From Ruminococcaceae bacterium UBA6353 (GTDB taxonomy: Bacteria; Bacillota; Clostridia; Oscillospirales; Acutalibacteraceae): 58,067 nucleotides of DNA. Under the pieces are notes generated by a model. That model saw only the letters and a list, made by a program, of their open reading frames with translations. It searched no databases and was not told the origin of the DNA. This document shows, in pieces, positions 36,054-44,804 of this stretch. Positions within the stretch are counted from its first letter, which is position 1; every line of letters begins with the position of its first letter. The stretch lies in assembly GCA_002437905.1 (NCBI GenBank), contig DJRT01000007.1:54397-112463 (forward strand). Reading direction: 5' to 3'. Both the position numbers and the translations under genes were made by a program.

Positions 36054-37835
36054 TCACGACCCGCTGCTGCCCTGACTGCCCTGCTTGCGGCGGCGCAGTG
36101 CCGCCATCATATCCATAATGGACTCGTCCGACAACCCGGTCGGGTCCCGCATGCCCCGCAGGGCATGCTCCTCCCGGATTACGGCAGCAAAGCTGTCTAC
36201 CTCCTCCGGGGTAACGGTTTTTTCACGCGCCTGTCCCACCATGCGGGAAATGTACGCCATGCCCTGCTCATCATAGTCCGCCGCCAGAAACGCCAGCTCC
36301 ACCAGCAGCCCCTGCCGGCTGCGCTCCACAATGCGGCGGTACAGCTCCCGGTTGAAGGGGGTAACCATTTCCTCCACCGGCAGCATCCGGCTGATGCGGG
36401 CGATATTATCCGGGTGCAGGATCAGCGTGCCCAGCAGACTTTCCTCCGCGCTGGCCGCGCGGGGGTTGTCCGCCGCCTCCGGATTGACCTGCCGCAGCTC
36501 CTTTTTCTCCTGGCGCAGCAGATCGGGCAGCTGCCGGCGGCGCTCAGCGGCCTGCTTCTTCCTGCCCACGCGGCTGATCTCCTGCAAAATGGCCTCCTTG
36601 GAGATGGACAGCGTCTCGCTCAGCCGGCCGGCATAAACATCCCGCTCCACCGGGCTGTCCAGCTGTGCCAGGATACCGGCCGCCTCGCTGAAATAGGCCA
36701 CCTTGCCATTGGGACTTTGCAGATCATGGTTTTTCCCCAGCTCCAGCAGCCGGTACTCCACCGCGTTGGCCGAGCGTTCCAGCAGCAGCTTAAAGGCCGA
36801 GGCGCCGTTTTTCTTGATAAATTCATCCGGATCCTTACCGTCCGGGATGGTGACCACCCGCACATCCAGCCCGGTCTTACGCAGGTTCTCGATGGCACGG
36901 CGGGTGGCCTTTTGCCCCGCGCCGTCGGCGTCAAAGATCAGATTGACCCGGTCGGCATACCGTGCCAGCAGCTGAATCTGCTCATCCGGAAAGGCCGTGC
37001 CCAGCGCCGCCACCGTATTGGTAAAGCCGGCCTGGTGCATGGCGATCACATCCATATACCCCTCGCACAGGTTCAGCTCCCGCCCGGCATTTTTCGCAAA
37101 ATTGAGGGCAAACAGGTTGCGGCTCTTGTTATAGGCAGGGGTGTTTTCGGTATTGATGTATTTCGGTTTGCTGTCATCCAGCACACGGCCGCCAAAGCCC
37201 ACCACATTGCCGCGGATATCAATGATCGGGATAATCACCCGGTTGCGGAACACATCATAGGCACCGCCGTTGCGGCCATTTGCCGCCAAAAACGCAGCCA
37301 CCAGCTCATCCTGCTTAAAGCCCTTGGCGCGCAGCCCCTTCAGCAGGTAGTCCCAGCCGGGCGGCGCAAACCCCAGCCCAAAGTGGCGGATGGTGGCATC
37401 GGTATAGCCACGGCGGTGGTAATAGTCCAGCGCCACCTGCCCCTCCGGCCGGTACAGCGCCCGGTGGTACAGGCGGGCAGCCTCGCGGTTGGCCTCCAGT
37501 ATGCGCAGGCGCAGGCGGGAGACAGCGTCGTTTTCGTGGGTGTTCTCCGGCATCCGCATCCCCGCGCGGTCGGCCAAAAAGCGCACCGCATCCAGATAAT
37601 CCAGGTTTTCGATCCGCTTGATAAAGGTGATCACATCGCCGCCGGCACCGCAGCCGAAGCAATAAAACGAGGCGGTTTCCGGATACACCGTAAATGAGGG
37701 GGTTTTTTCGCCATGGAAGGGGCACAGCCCCACCAGCGTGCGGCCGCGGCGGCGCAGGGCAACATAGCTGCCCACCACGCTCTCCACATCACTTTTCATC
37801 AGCAGCTCCTGCAAAAAGCTATCCGGCAGCGCCAT
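36054..37835 (-). CDS. dnaG: DNA primase DnaG
   Basis: 593 residues. CHC2 zinc finger (CPFHGEKTPSF ... FYCFGCGAGGD), then the TOPRIM core (LCEGYMDVIAMHQAGF; FDADGAGQKA) and a C-terminal helicase-binding region. Synthesises RNA primers. Between dgt and rpoD, the usual macromolecular-synthesis arrangement of Clostridia. Confidence 0.97.
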   Translation of the reverse strand: MALPDSFLQELLMKSDVESVVGSYVALRRRGRTLVGLCPFHGEKTPSFTVYPETASFYCFGCGAGGDVITFIKRIENLDYLDAVRFLADRAGMRMPENTHENDAVSRLRLRILEANREAARLYHRALYRPEGQVALDYYHRRGYTDATIRHFGLGFAPPGWDYLLKGLRAKGFKQDELVAAFLAANGRNGGAYDVFRNRVIIPIIDIRGNVVGFGGRVLDDSKPKYINTENTPAYNKSRNLFALNFAKNAGRELNLCEGYMDVIAMHQAGFTNTVAALGTAFPDEQIQLLARYADRVNLIFDADGAGQKATRRAIENLRKTGLDVRVVTIPDGKDPDEFIKKNGASAFKLLLERSANAVEYRLLELGKNHDLQSPNGKVAYFSEAAGILAQLDSPVERDVYAGRLSETLSISKEAILQEISRVGRKKQAAERRRQLPDLLRQEKKELRQVNPEAADNPRAASAEESLLGTLILHPDNIARISRMLPVEEMVTPFNRELYRRIVERSRQGLLVELAFLAADYDEQGMAYISRMVGQAREKTVTPEEVDSFAAVIREEHALRGMRDPTGLSDESIMDMMAALRRRKQGSQGSSGS

Positions 37836-37876
37836 GGCCTTTTCCCCCTTTCCGCTCTTTTCCGTCGTTCCTGTGC

Positions 37877-38890
37877 TCAGCGCACCACCCAGCCACGCGG
37901 CACAAACAGCTCATGGTAGACCTCCAGCGCGTAATTATCGGTCATACCGGCCACATAATCGCACACCGCACGCTGCACGCCGTCCTGCTCACGCACAAGG
38001 GCGTATTCCTCCGGCAGCTTATCCGGGTGGGTGCAATAATAGCGGAACAGCGCCGAGAGGATGCCCTCCACCTTGCTCTCCTCGCTTTTGGCCTTGGGGT
38101 TATGGTAAAGGTACGCATACATAAATTCGTGCAGATCCCAGAAATACGGCTCCACCGCGGGATCCATCCCGATGCCCTCGCCGCTGCCGCGGATCATGGC
38201 GGTCACCAGGGTGTCGATGCGGGCGCCGGTGCAATCGCCCAGCGCCATGTGGATCTCCAGCGGAATGTCCGCCTCCTGCAGCACGCCGGCGCGGATGGCG
38301 TCGTCCATATCGTGGTTGATATACGCAATGCGGTCCGCCCAGCGGACAATACGCCCCTCCAGCGTGGCCGCCTCCGGCCCGCGGGTATGGCACAGGATGC
38401 CGTCCCGCACCTCATAGGTCAGATTAAGGCCGCGGCCGGTATTTTCCAGCCGCTCCACCACCCGCACACTCTGCTCATAGTGGCGGAACCCGCCCTCGAC
38501 CTGTCCGTCCAGGCAGCGCTCACCGGCGTGGCCAAAGGGGGTGTGGCCGAGATCGTGCGCCAGCGCGACCGCCTCGGTCAGATCCTCATTGAGCCGTAGC
38601 GCCCGCGCGATGGTGCGGGCGATCTGCGAGACCTCCAGCGTGTGGGTCAGGCGGGTGCGATAATGGTCGCCCTCCGGCGCCAGAAAGACCTGCGTTTTGT
38701 GCTTCAGGCGGCGGAAAGATTTGCAGTGCAGCACCCGGTCACGGTCCCGCTGGTAGCAGGTGCGGTAGGGGCATGACTCCTCCGGGCGCTCCCGCCCGCG
38801 GCTATCCGCCGAAAAGGCCGCCCGCGGGGAAAGGATTTGCCCTTCCACCGTTTCCCACGGCACCTGTTCTGCACTTTGCACTCCCGGCAT
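37877..38890 (-). CDS. dgt: Deoxyguanosinetriphosphate triphosphohydrolase-like protein
   Basis: 337 residues. HD-domain dNTPase: RDRVLHCKSFRRLKHKTQVF, RTRLTHTLEVSQIAR and the catalytic AHDLGHTPFGHAGE. Probably controls dNTP pools. First gene of the dgt-dnaG-rpoD cluster; its leader contains a CCCGCC/GGCGGG hairpin at 38913-38928. Confidence 0.92.
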   Translation of the reverse strand: MPGVQSAEQVPWETVEGQILSPRAAFSADSRGRERPEESCPYRTCYQRDRDRVLHCKSFRRLKHKTQVFLAPEGDHYRTRLTHTLEVSQIARTIARALRLNEDLTEAVALAHDLGHTPFGHAGERCLDGQVEGGFRHYEQSVRVVERLENTGRGLNLTYEVRDGILCHTRGPEAATLEGRIVRWADRIAYINHDMDDAIRAGVLQEADIPLEIHMALGDCTGARIDTLVTAMIRGSGEGIGMDPAVEPYFWDLHEFMYAYLYHNPKAKSEESKVEGILSALFRYYCTHPDKLPEEYALVREQDGVQRAVCDYVAGMTDNYALEVYHELFVPRGWVVR

Positions 38891-39018
38891 TGATCACACC
38901 GCCTTTCTCTATCCCGCCAATCGGCGGGGATTTTGCTTACTGTTCGGTTATACGCGAAAAAACGGCAAAATCCTGCCTATGGGAAAATTTTTTGCGAAAA
39001 AAGTGAACGCCTGTCCTC

Positions 39019-39669
39019 TCAGGGCGCCCGCCGCATATCCACGCCGGTGAACACCGGCTGCAGCCGGCCGGCACTGCGGTCGGTCAGTGCGGCACACAGC
39101 GCCAGCTTCTGCTCCGCCGGCAGCGCAAAGTGCAGGGTGACGGCCTCCGTAAAGGCGGTATCCTCCACCGTGCCGCCGCACTGGGCAATCAGCGCCGGCA
39201 GGAAGCCATACTGTGCATAATCGCAGGTCACACGGCCCAGCAGGCACGGCTGCATACGCACCACACCGCCGGCATCCACCGCCAGCTTGGCGGCATGGGA
39301 ATAGGCGCGCACCAGCCCGCCGCCGCCCAGTAAAATCCCGCCGAAATAGCGGGTCACCACCACCACGCAGTCGGTCAGATCCTCCTTACGCAGCACATCC
39401 AGCACCGGCACACCGGCAGTGCCCTGCGGCTCCCCATCATCGGAAAAGCGGCACAGCGCACCGCGCTGCAGCACATAGGCATACACATTGTGCCGCGCAT
39501 CCCAATACTGCTTTGTGCGGGCACGGATAAAAGCCTGCGCCTCCTCCTCGGTGCTGACCGGCTGCACCGCCCCGATAAAGCGGGAGCGCTTTTCGGTAAA
39601 CTCGTCCTCGGCGGCCGCGGCCACCGTGCGGTATGCCGCCGGCAGCTCCTGTGGGATCTGCGGTTGCAT
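39019..39669 (-). CDS. YigZ/IMPACT-family protein
   Basis: 216 residues from the ATG after AAGGAGGAAAACGCC. N-terminal UPF0029/IMPACT domain (EKRSRFIGAVQPVSTEEEAQ; CRFSDDGEPQGTAGVPVL; TRYFGGILLGGGGLVRAYS) and a C-terminal DUF1949-type domain. Function not settled in bacteria. Confidence 0.92.
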   Translation of the reverse strand: MQPQIPQELPAAYRTVAAAAEDEFTEKRSRFIGAVQPVSTEEEAQAFIRARTKQYWDARHNVYAYVLQRGALCRFSDDGEPQGTAGVPVLDVLRKEDLTDCVVVVTRYFGGILLGGGGLVRAYSHAAKLAVDAGGVVRMQPCLLGRVTCDYAQYGFLPALIAQCGGTVEDTAFTEAVTLHFALPAEQKLALCAALTDRSAGRLQPVFTGVDMRRAP

Positions 39670-39799
39670 GGCGTTTTCCTCCTTTTTTGCGGAAAAATGC
39701 GGGGACAGCGGCTGCACGCAGCCACTGTACGCCCCCGGAAACGAGAAAAGGGTGCCGCGTGCAGACGCGACACCCCCAGAGCCAGTCTTAAGCGTAAGC

Positions 39800-40009
39800 T
39801 TATTTCTCGCCATTCAGGCCAAAACGCTTATTGAAGCGATCCACACGGCCGCCGGCATCATTCAGCTTCTGCTTGCCGGTGAAGAAAGGATGGCACTTGG
39901 AACAAATTTCCACGCGGATGTCCTTCTTGGTGGAGCCGGTAGCGATCACATTGCCGCAGGCACAGGTGATGGTGGTCTGCTCGTAATTGGGATGGATATT
40001 CTCTTTCAT
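39800..40009 (-). CDS. rpmE: 50S ribosomal protein L31
   Basis: 69 residues, start at the ATG after GAGAGGTGACAAGC. Zinc-type L31: CACG and CSKC pairs are both present (ITCACGNV; EICSKCHPFFTGKQ). Confidence 0.95.
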   Translation of the reverse strand: MKENIHPNYEQTTITCACGNVIATGSTKKDIRVEICSKCHPFFTGKQKLNDAGGRVDRFNKRFGLNGEK

Positions 40010-40048
40010 GCTTGTCACCTCTCTCGGTAATCATAGAGTAACGGATAA

Positions 40049-40077
40049 ACTATACCATACCCCCGCAAAAAATGCAA
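40049..40077 (-). promoter_or_regulatory. Promoter of rpmE
   Basis: On the minus strand TTGCAT (40072-40077), 17-base spacer and TATAGT (40049-40054), 40 bases before the start. Confidence 0.7.
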
Positions 40078-40175
40078 GGGTAAAATGCGGATTTTTTCGC
40101 ATTTTCCGCAATTTTCCGCTTTTGCGGGGGGAAATCGGCCGCCGGCGCCCCGAAAAGCGGCCGGCAGGAGACAAA

Positions 40176-40212
40176 GCCGCGGGCACCGCACAGGCTGTGC
40201 GGCGCCCGCGGC
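40176..40212 (-). terminator. Terminator of secDF
   Basis: GCCGCGGGC...GCCCGCGGC with an inner CCGCACA/TGTGCGG pair. On the minus strand it is followed by TTTGTCTCC, 27 bases after the secF stop. Confidence 0.7.
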
Positions 40213-40238
40213 GCTCAAGGGGCTTTGGAAACGGCAGC

Positions 40239-41153
40239 TTACGCCTTGGCGGCCTTCTTCGCCTTACGCTCCTGCCAACGCAGCCAGATGGGTGCGCTGA
40301 GCAGCAGGGAGGAATAGCAGCCGGAAATCGTACCGAGCAGCATCGGCAGCGCAAAGCTGATAATGCTGTCCACATGCATCACCAGAGCCACCACCGTTAC
40401 GGTGGCAATGGCAGAACCAGTGGTCAAGCTGGTCACGATGGTGCGGCGCTTGACCTGGTTGAGCGAAAGATTGACCACCTCGGCCAGCGGCGCATCCGAA
40501 CGCTTGCGGTTGGTGCGGATGCGGTCGAAGATGACGATGGTATCATTCAGCGAGTAGCCAAGGATGGTCAGCATGACCGCCACAAAGTTCTCGTTAAGCT
40601 CAATGCGGAACACCACGAAGGTGAAGTACACGATCAGCAGGTCGTGCAACAGGGCGATCAGCGCCGCCACACCGGCGGAAAGGCCGCCGATCTTGCGGAA
40701 ACGCAGGCCCACATACAGCAGCAGCAGCGCCGCCGCCAGCACCAGCGCCAACAGGCAGCGCAGGAAGAACTTGGTGCCCATAGAGGCGGTCAGCGTATTG
40801 GCGCTGAAAGAAACCAGCTTGCAATCGGCAAAATCGCTGTCCAGCTTGGCGTTAAACGCCTCCTGCTGTTCCATGGAGATCTCGCCCGGCAGCGTAACGC
40901 TGACCACATCCGTGCTGTTGACGGTATCGGTGGCCACCGTAGCCTCGCTGCCCAGCGCCTCGCGGGCGGCGGACTGCAGCGCATCCATATCCGGCGCCGT
41001 TTCATAGCTGTAGCGCAGCAGGGTGCCGCCCTTGAAGGCCACATCCATGCTGGTGCCGAAGAACACATTGGCGATCACACCCACCAGCATAATGCCGAGG
41101 GAGATCAGCAGAAACAGCTTCAGGTGACCGACAAAATCAAAGCTCTTTTTCAT
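40239..41153 (-). CDS. secF: Protein translocase subunit SecF
   Basis: 304 residues. N-terminal helix, a periplasmic-type loop and five helices with LGYSLNDTIVIFDRIRTNRK, the SecF signature. Uses the proton or ion gradient to help preprotein export. ATGA overlap with secD. Confidence 0.95.
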   Translation of the reverse strand: MKKSFDFVGHLKLFLLISLGIMLVGVIANVFFGTSMDVAFKGGTLLRYSYETAPDMDALQSAAREALGSEATVATDTVNSTDVVSVTLPGEISMEQQEAFNAKLDSDFADCKLVSFSANTLTASMGTKFFLRCLLALVLAAALLLLYVGLRFRKIGGLSAGVAALIALLHDLLIVYFTFVVFRIELNENFVAVMLTILGYSLNDTIVIFDRIRTNRKRSDAPLAEVVNLSLNQVKRRTIVTSLTTGSAIATVTVVALVMHVDSIISFALPMLLGTISGCYSSLLLSAPIWLRWQERKAKKAAKA

Positions 41154-42529
41154 TTGCGCTCACCTCCGTAGAACCAGGGATTGCGGAAGATCTTCAGGCG
41201 GGAGACCGAACGCAGCATCAGCCGGGAGGCCCATACACCCATAATGAAGTTCCACACCACGCCAAGCAGCAGGGTGTAGCCAAAGGAATACACCGAGCCG
41301 GTGGTGGACACCGGCAGCCACTTGAACAGCAGCCCGAACAGACTGTTGGAGGAGCCAAAAACGCCCATCAGCACCGCAGAGACGATCAGCACGGTGATAT
41401 TGCCGTCGAAGATGGCCCAGAAAGAGCCCTTGCAGCCGGAACGAATGGCGCCGTCAATGGTCTTGCCGGCACGGATCTCCTCCCGCACGGCCTCAGCGGT
41501 GATAACATTGCAGTCCACACCGATACCGATAGAGAGGATCAGACCGGCAATGCCGGGCAGGGTCATGGTAAAGCTATTGAACACGGCGAAATAGCCGGTG
41601 ATGGCCGCCACAGCGCCGGCCATCTGGCCGCACAGCGCAATCGACGCCACCAGACCGGGCAGCCGGTAGAGCACCAGCATGATCACCACCACCAGCGCCA
41701 TGGCAATCGCCGCGGCGATGCCCATGGCGTGCAGGGCGTTGGTGCCCATGGTGGGCGAAATGGAGCCTAGGCTCTTGACCTCGATCTCGAACGGCAGGGA
41801 GCCGGCCGTGATCAGATCGGCCAGATCCTTGGCGCTGTCATAAGTAAAATCCCCGGAAATGGTGGCCTCGCCATTGTCGATCACCTGCTTGACCGAGGGA
41901 TTGGAGATCATCTGATCGTCCAGCCAAATGGAGATGGTGCCGCCGCTGGCCGCCTGCGTGGCCGTGGCCGTGGCGAAGGCCTCCTTGCCGGACTCCTCCA
42001 GCGTCAGTGCCACCACATATTCGTACTGGCCGTTATCATTCTGCACATAGGCAGCCTTGGCGGCCTTCACATCGTTGCCATTGAGCACCAGCTCACCGGT
42101 CGGCTTCCCGTCATCGCCGGTCTCGCTGCCGTAGTGGAACTCCAGCATAGCGGTCTGGCCAATCTCATTGACGGCCTGCTCCGGGGTCTCCTCCGTGCTG
42201 CTCCAGGGGAACCGCACGATCACCTGCTGGTTGGCCTCATCGGAATAGGCCTCATAGTCTGTAATGTTCTTGCTGACCAGGCGCTGTTCGATGATGGATT
42301 TCACACCATCCAGATCGCCGGCGGTTGCGCTGACATTTTCATCCTTTGGTCCGAAAGTGACATCGACGCCGCCGCGGATGTCGATACCCCAGCGGATGCC
42401 GCTGATGCCGCGGATGACCGTATCGGTACGGTCTCCGTAGTGGGTATACACACCGAATACGGCGGTATAGGTCAATGCCAGGATCAGGATCGCCACGATG
42501 AAGAATGCCGACTTGGGCGTACGCTTCAT
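41150..42529 (-). CDS. secD: Protein translocase subunit SecD
   Basis: 459 residues. RWGIDIRGGVDVTFGP near the N-terminus, a large external domain (about 50-260), then six helices with LPGIAGLILSIGIGVDCNVI. Partner of SecF. A strong sigma-A promoter lies upstream. Confidence 0.95.
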   Translation of the reverse strand: MKRTPKSAFFIVAILILALTYTAVFGVYTHYGDRTDTVIRGISGIRWGIDIRGGVDVTFGPKDENVSATAGDLDGVKSIIEQRLVSKNITDYEAYSDEANQQVIVRFPWSSTEETPEQAVNEIGQTAMLEFHYGSETGDDGKPTGELVLNGNDVKAAKAAYVQNDNGQYEYVVALTLEESGKEAFATATATQAASGGTISIWLDDQMISNPSVKQVIDNGEATISGDFTYDSAKDLADLITAGSLPFEIEVKSLGSISPTMGTNALHAMGIAAAIAMALVVVIMLVLYRLPGLVASIALCGQMAGAVAAITGYFAVFNSFTMTLPGIAGLILSIGIGVDCNVITAEAVREEIRAGKTIDGAIRSGCKGSFWAIFDGNITVLIVSAVLMGVFGSSNSLFGLLFKWLPVSTTGSVYSFGYTLLLGVVWNFIMGVWASRLMLRSVSRLKIFRNPWFYGGERK

Positions 42530-42582
42530 GTGTTTTGACCTCCTGTGTCATCGTGGGCGGCTCACACCGCCTGTATTTTACT

Positions 42583-42611
42583 ATTATATCGACTTTCTGC
42601 CAAAAAGTCAA
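42583..42611 (-). promoter_or_regulatory. Promoter of secDF
   Basis: On the minus strand TTGACT (42606-42611), 17-base spacer, TATAAT (42583-42588). Confidence 0.85.
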
Positions 42612-42678
42612 TGAAAAACTGTGCATACCGCGCGGGATATGCCCGGTGGGGTGATCCCGCCGCAGGCGGCCGGCGTTT

Positions 42679-43998
42679 TTACTCGAAGCGCACCTTTATG
42701 CCGCGGTGCCGGGCATCCTCCAGCGCATAATACATCATCTGCTGCCCGAATTCCTGGTTCTGGCGGATGGCGGCCATCTCCCCCAGCACCGCCTGCTGCG
42801 CCGCACTGATCTGCGCGGCCTGCCGCATGGCTGCGGCGGCGGCCTCTTTGCGCGCCTGCTCCGCCTGCCGGCGGGCGGCCTCTGCCTGGCGGTTGTTATC
42901 CAGCTGCAGCTTAACGGTCAGCGCTTCGGTGCTGCCGGCCTCGATGAGCGGCTGCAGCAGGGCATAGGCGGCAGCATAGTTCCCCGCGCCGGCGGCGTTG
43001 GAGATCTGTGCCAGTGCGCCGCCCAGCGCCGTGCGTGCCGGCTCGCAGCCTTTATTCACCGCCAGCTGCAGCAGCCGCAGGAAGGCATACGCATCGCCGT
43101 TCGCTTCGCTCAGCTCCAGCGCAAAGCGGTACATCGTCTCGCCGTCCTCACTCTCCATACGCGCACGCAGGTCGAAAAACGGCTGTCCCAGCTCGCCCAG
43201 CGCAGCATACGCCGCCAGAAACTGGCCATAGGCCTTCACCGCTGCCTGCGGGTAATTCTCCGCCGTTTCGCAGGCGGCGGCATAGGTCTCCAGCCCCTGC
43301 TGCTCAGCAGCCAGCGCGGCCAGCTGCTGCTCGGTACGGGTGATCTCCCCGCGCAGGCGTTCCGCCTCGTCCGCTGCCCGGGTGCTCTGCTGCCGGCCGG
43401 CAGCCAGGTCGGTCTGCGCGGCGCGCAGAGCGCTCTGCGATTGCAGGCGCTCGAAGATATTGCGGTAGCGGCCGTTACCCAGCACCAGCCGCCGGACAAG
43501 CCGCAGCACAAGCCACACCAGCAGGTAGGCCGCAGCCACTGTCAGCGGGATCAGCACCTGCACGGCGAACAGCAGCATGGCCAGCAGCGCCCACACGATC
43601 AGCGGAGCAATGACCGCCTTTTTCTTCCCGGCGGCCAGCAGCCAGCCAACGGCCACCGAAAGCACGGCAAAGCCGATCAGCGCCGCCTTTTCCATCGCGC
43701 CGACTGCCCAAAATTCCCGGATCGCCTGCCACATCGGTGCAAAATACGCTGCCCGCGTTACCAGAGCCGCCACGGCGGCCGCCAGCAGCACCACCAGCAG
43801 GCCAAATACCCCATCGGTGCTGCGCGTTGCTGCCCGCTGATAGCCCTCCAGCGTCGCGCGGTGCTTTTCCTGCACCGCCGCCAGGGCGGCATCCGCGCCG
43901 GCCGCCTGTGTCTGTGCCTGCTCCGCCTGCCGGCGGAGCCGCTGCAGCTCCTCCTGCACCTGCGCGCGCTGCGCCGCTACCTCGTGGATCGTTCTCAT
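42679..43998 (-). CDS. Coiled-coil membrane protein of unknown function
   Basis: 439 residues, taken from the ATG six bases after GGGAGG. A helical, Ala/Gln/Glu-rich coiled coil (about 1-52), three or four membrane helices (about 63-165), a second coiled coil (about 178-240), a TPR/Sel1-like helical region (about 245-365) and an Arg/Ala-rich C-terminal helix (about 368-405). No catalytic motif seen. The layout suggests a membrane scaffold; no family name can be given. Transcribed alone toward secDF. Confidence 0.7.
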   Translation of the reverse strand: MRTIHEVAAQRAQVQEELQRLRRQAEQAQTQAAGADAALAAVQEKHRATLEGYQRAATRSTDGVFGLLVVLLAAAVAALVTRAAYFAPMWQAIREFWAVGAMEKAALIGFAVLSVAVGWLLAAGKKKAVIAPLIVWALLAMLLFAVQVLIPLTVAAAYLLVWLVLRLVRRLVLGNGRYRNIFERLQSQSALRAAQTDLAAGRQQSTRAADEAERLRGEITRTEQQLAALAAEQQGLETYAAACETAENYPQAAVKAYGQFLAAYAALGELGQPFFDLRARMESEDGETMYRFALELSEANGDAYAFLRLLQLAVNKGCEPARTALGGALAQISNAAGAGNYAAAYALLQPLIEAGSTEALTVKLQLDNNRQAEAARRQAEQARKEAAAAAMRQAAQISAAQQAVLGEMAAIRQNQEFGQQMMYYALEDARHRGIKVRFE

Positions 43999-44090
43999 CG
44001 TCATCCTCCCTTTACTGCAAAAAACCTCTCTGCTCCCGATTATACCGGATTTGCCGGCAGAAAGCAAGATTTTCCGCAGAAAGCAATGTG

Positions 44091-44116
44091 CCCCGCTCCG
44101 CCGGAGCGGAACGGGG
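44091..44116 (-). terminator. GC-rich hairpin after the SGNH hydrolase gene
   Basis: CCCC-GCTCC-GCC-GGAGC-GGAAC-GGGG, 15 bases past the minus-strand stop. The T-rich tail is poor (CACATTGCTTTC), so termination is only probable. Confidence 0.4.
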
Positions 44117-44130
44117 ACAAAAAGCGCGGT

Positions 44131-44781
44131 TTACAGCGTCTGCAGGAAATTCTGCAGCCGCTCGGCGATCAGGGCATTGCCGGCGTCATTGGGGTGCAGG
44201 CCATCCGGCATATAGCGCTCCCGCAGCACCGGTACCTCCGGCTGCAGGCCGCTGACCGCCTGCAGGTCCAGCACCGGCAGGGCATAGTAGGCTGCCACCT
44301 GCTTGACCGCCGCGGCATAGCCGCCCAGCGTTGCTACATTGCGCACGCCGAATTCGTTCACCGCCCGGTTTTCGTCCAGCCGGTGGGTGGGGGTTATAAA
44401 GACAATGGTAGCGGCAGGATACCGCTCGATCAGCTTGCGACACAGGGTGTGCAGCGCCCCATAGAAGCTGCTGTCCTCCCGGTCGGCCATGGTGCCCAGC
44501 GGGGCATCGCCGTGGCCGTAATCGTTGGTGCCGCCGAACACCACCACCACATCCGCCTGCGGATCCATCCCCTCCACGCGGGAGGCGAAATGCTGGTCGC
44601 GATGCGGATCATCCGGGTGCAGCTGGCGGGCAATGCGGGTACCGCCGATGCCGTAGCCGACGACCTCGGCGCCGGCACAGGCGCCCAGCACCCGCCAATA
44701 CACATGCTCTATACTGCTGGTTCCGGCACCCTCGGTGATGCTGTCGCCGAGGAACAGCAGCTTTTTCCCTTTCAATTCCAT
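44131..44781 (-). CDS. SGNH/GDSL-family hydrolase
   Basis: 216 residues. Block I LFLGDSITEG (catalytic Ser), block II GIGGTRIA, block III GGTNDYG and block V DGLHPND (catalytic Asp/His) are all present. No signal peptide. Probably an acyl- or carbohydrate-esterase; substrate unknown. 23 bases after the DUF1846 stop, so likely in the same transcript. Confidence 0.9.
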   Translation of the reverse strand: MELKGKKLLFLGDSITEGAGTSSIEHVYWRVLGACAGAEVVGYGIGGTRIARQLHPDDPHRDQHFASRVEGMDPQADVVVVFGGTNDYGHGDAPLGTMADREDSSFYGALHTLCRKLIERYPAATIVFITPTHRLDENRAVNEFGVRNVATLGGYAAAVKQVAAYYALPVLDLQAVSGLQPEVPVLRERYMPDGLHPNDAGNALIAERLQNFLQTL

Positions 44782-44804
44782 TATGTTGGCACACCTTTCT
44801 TGCT

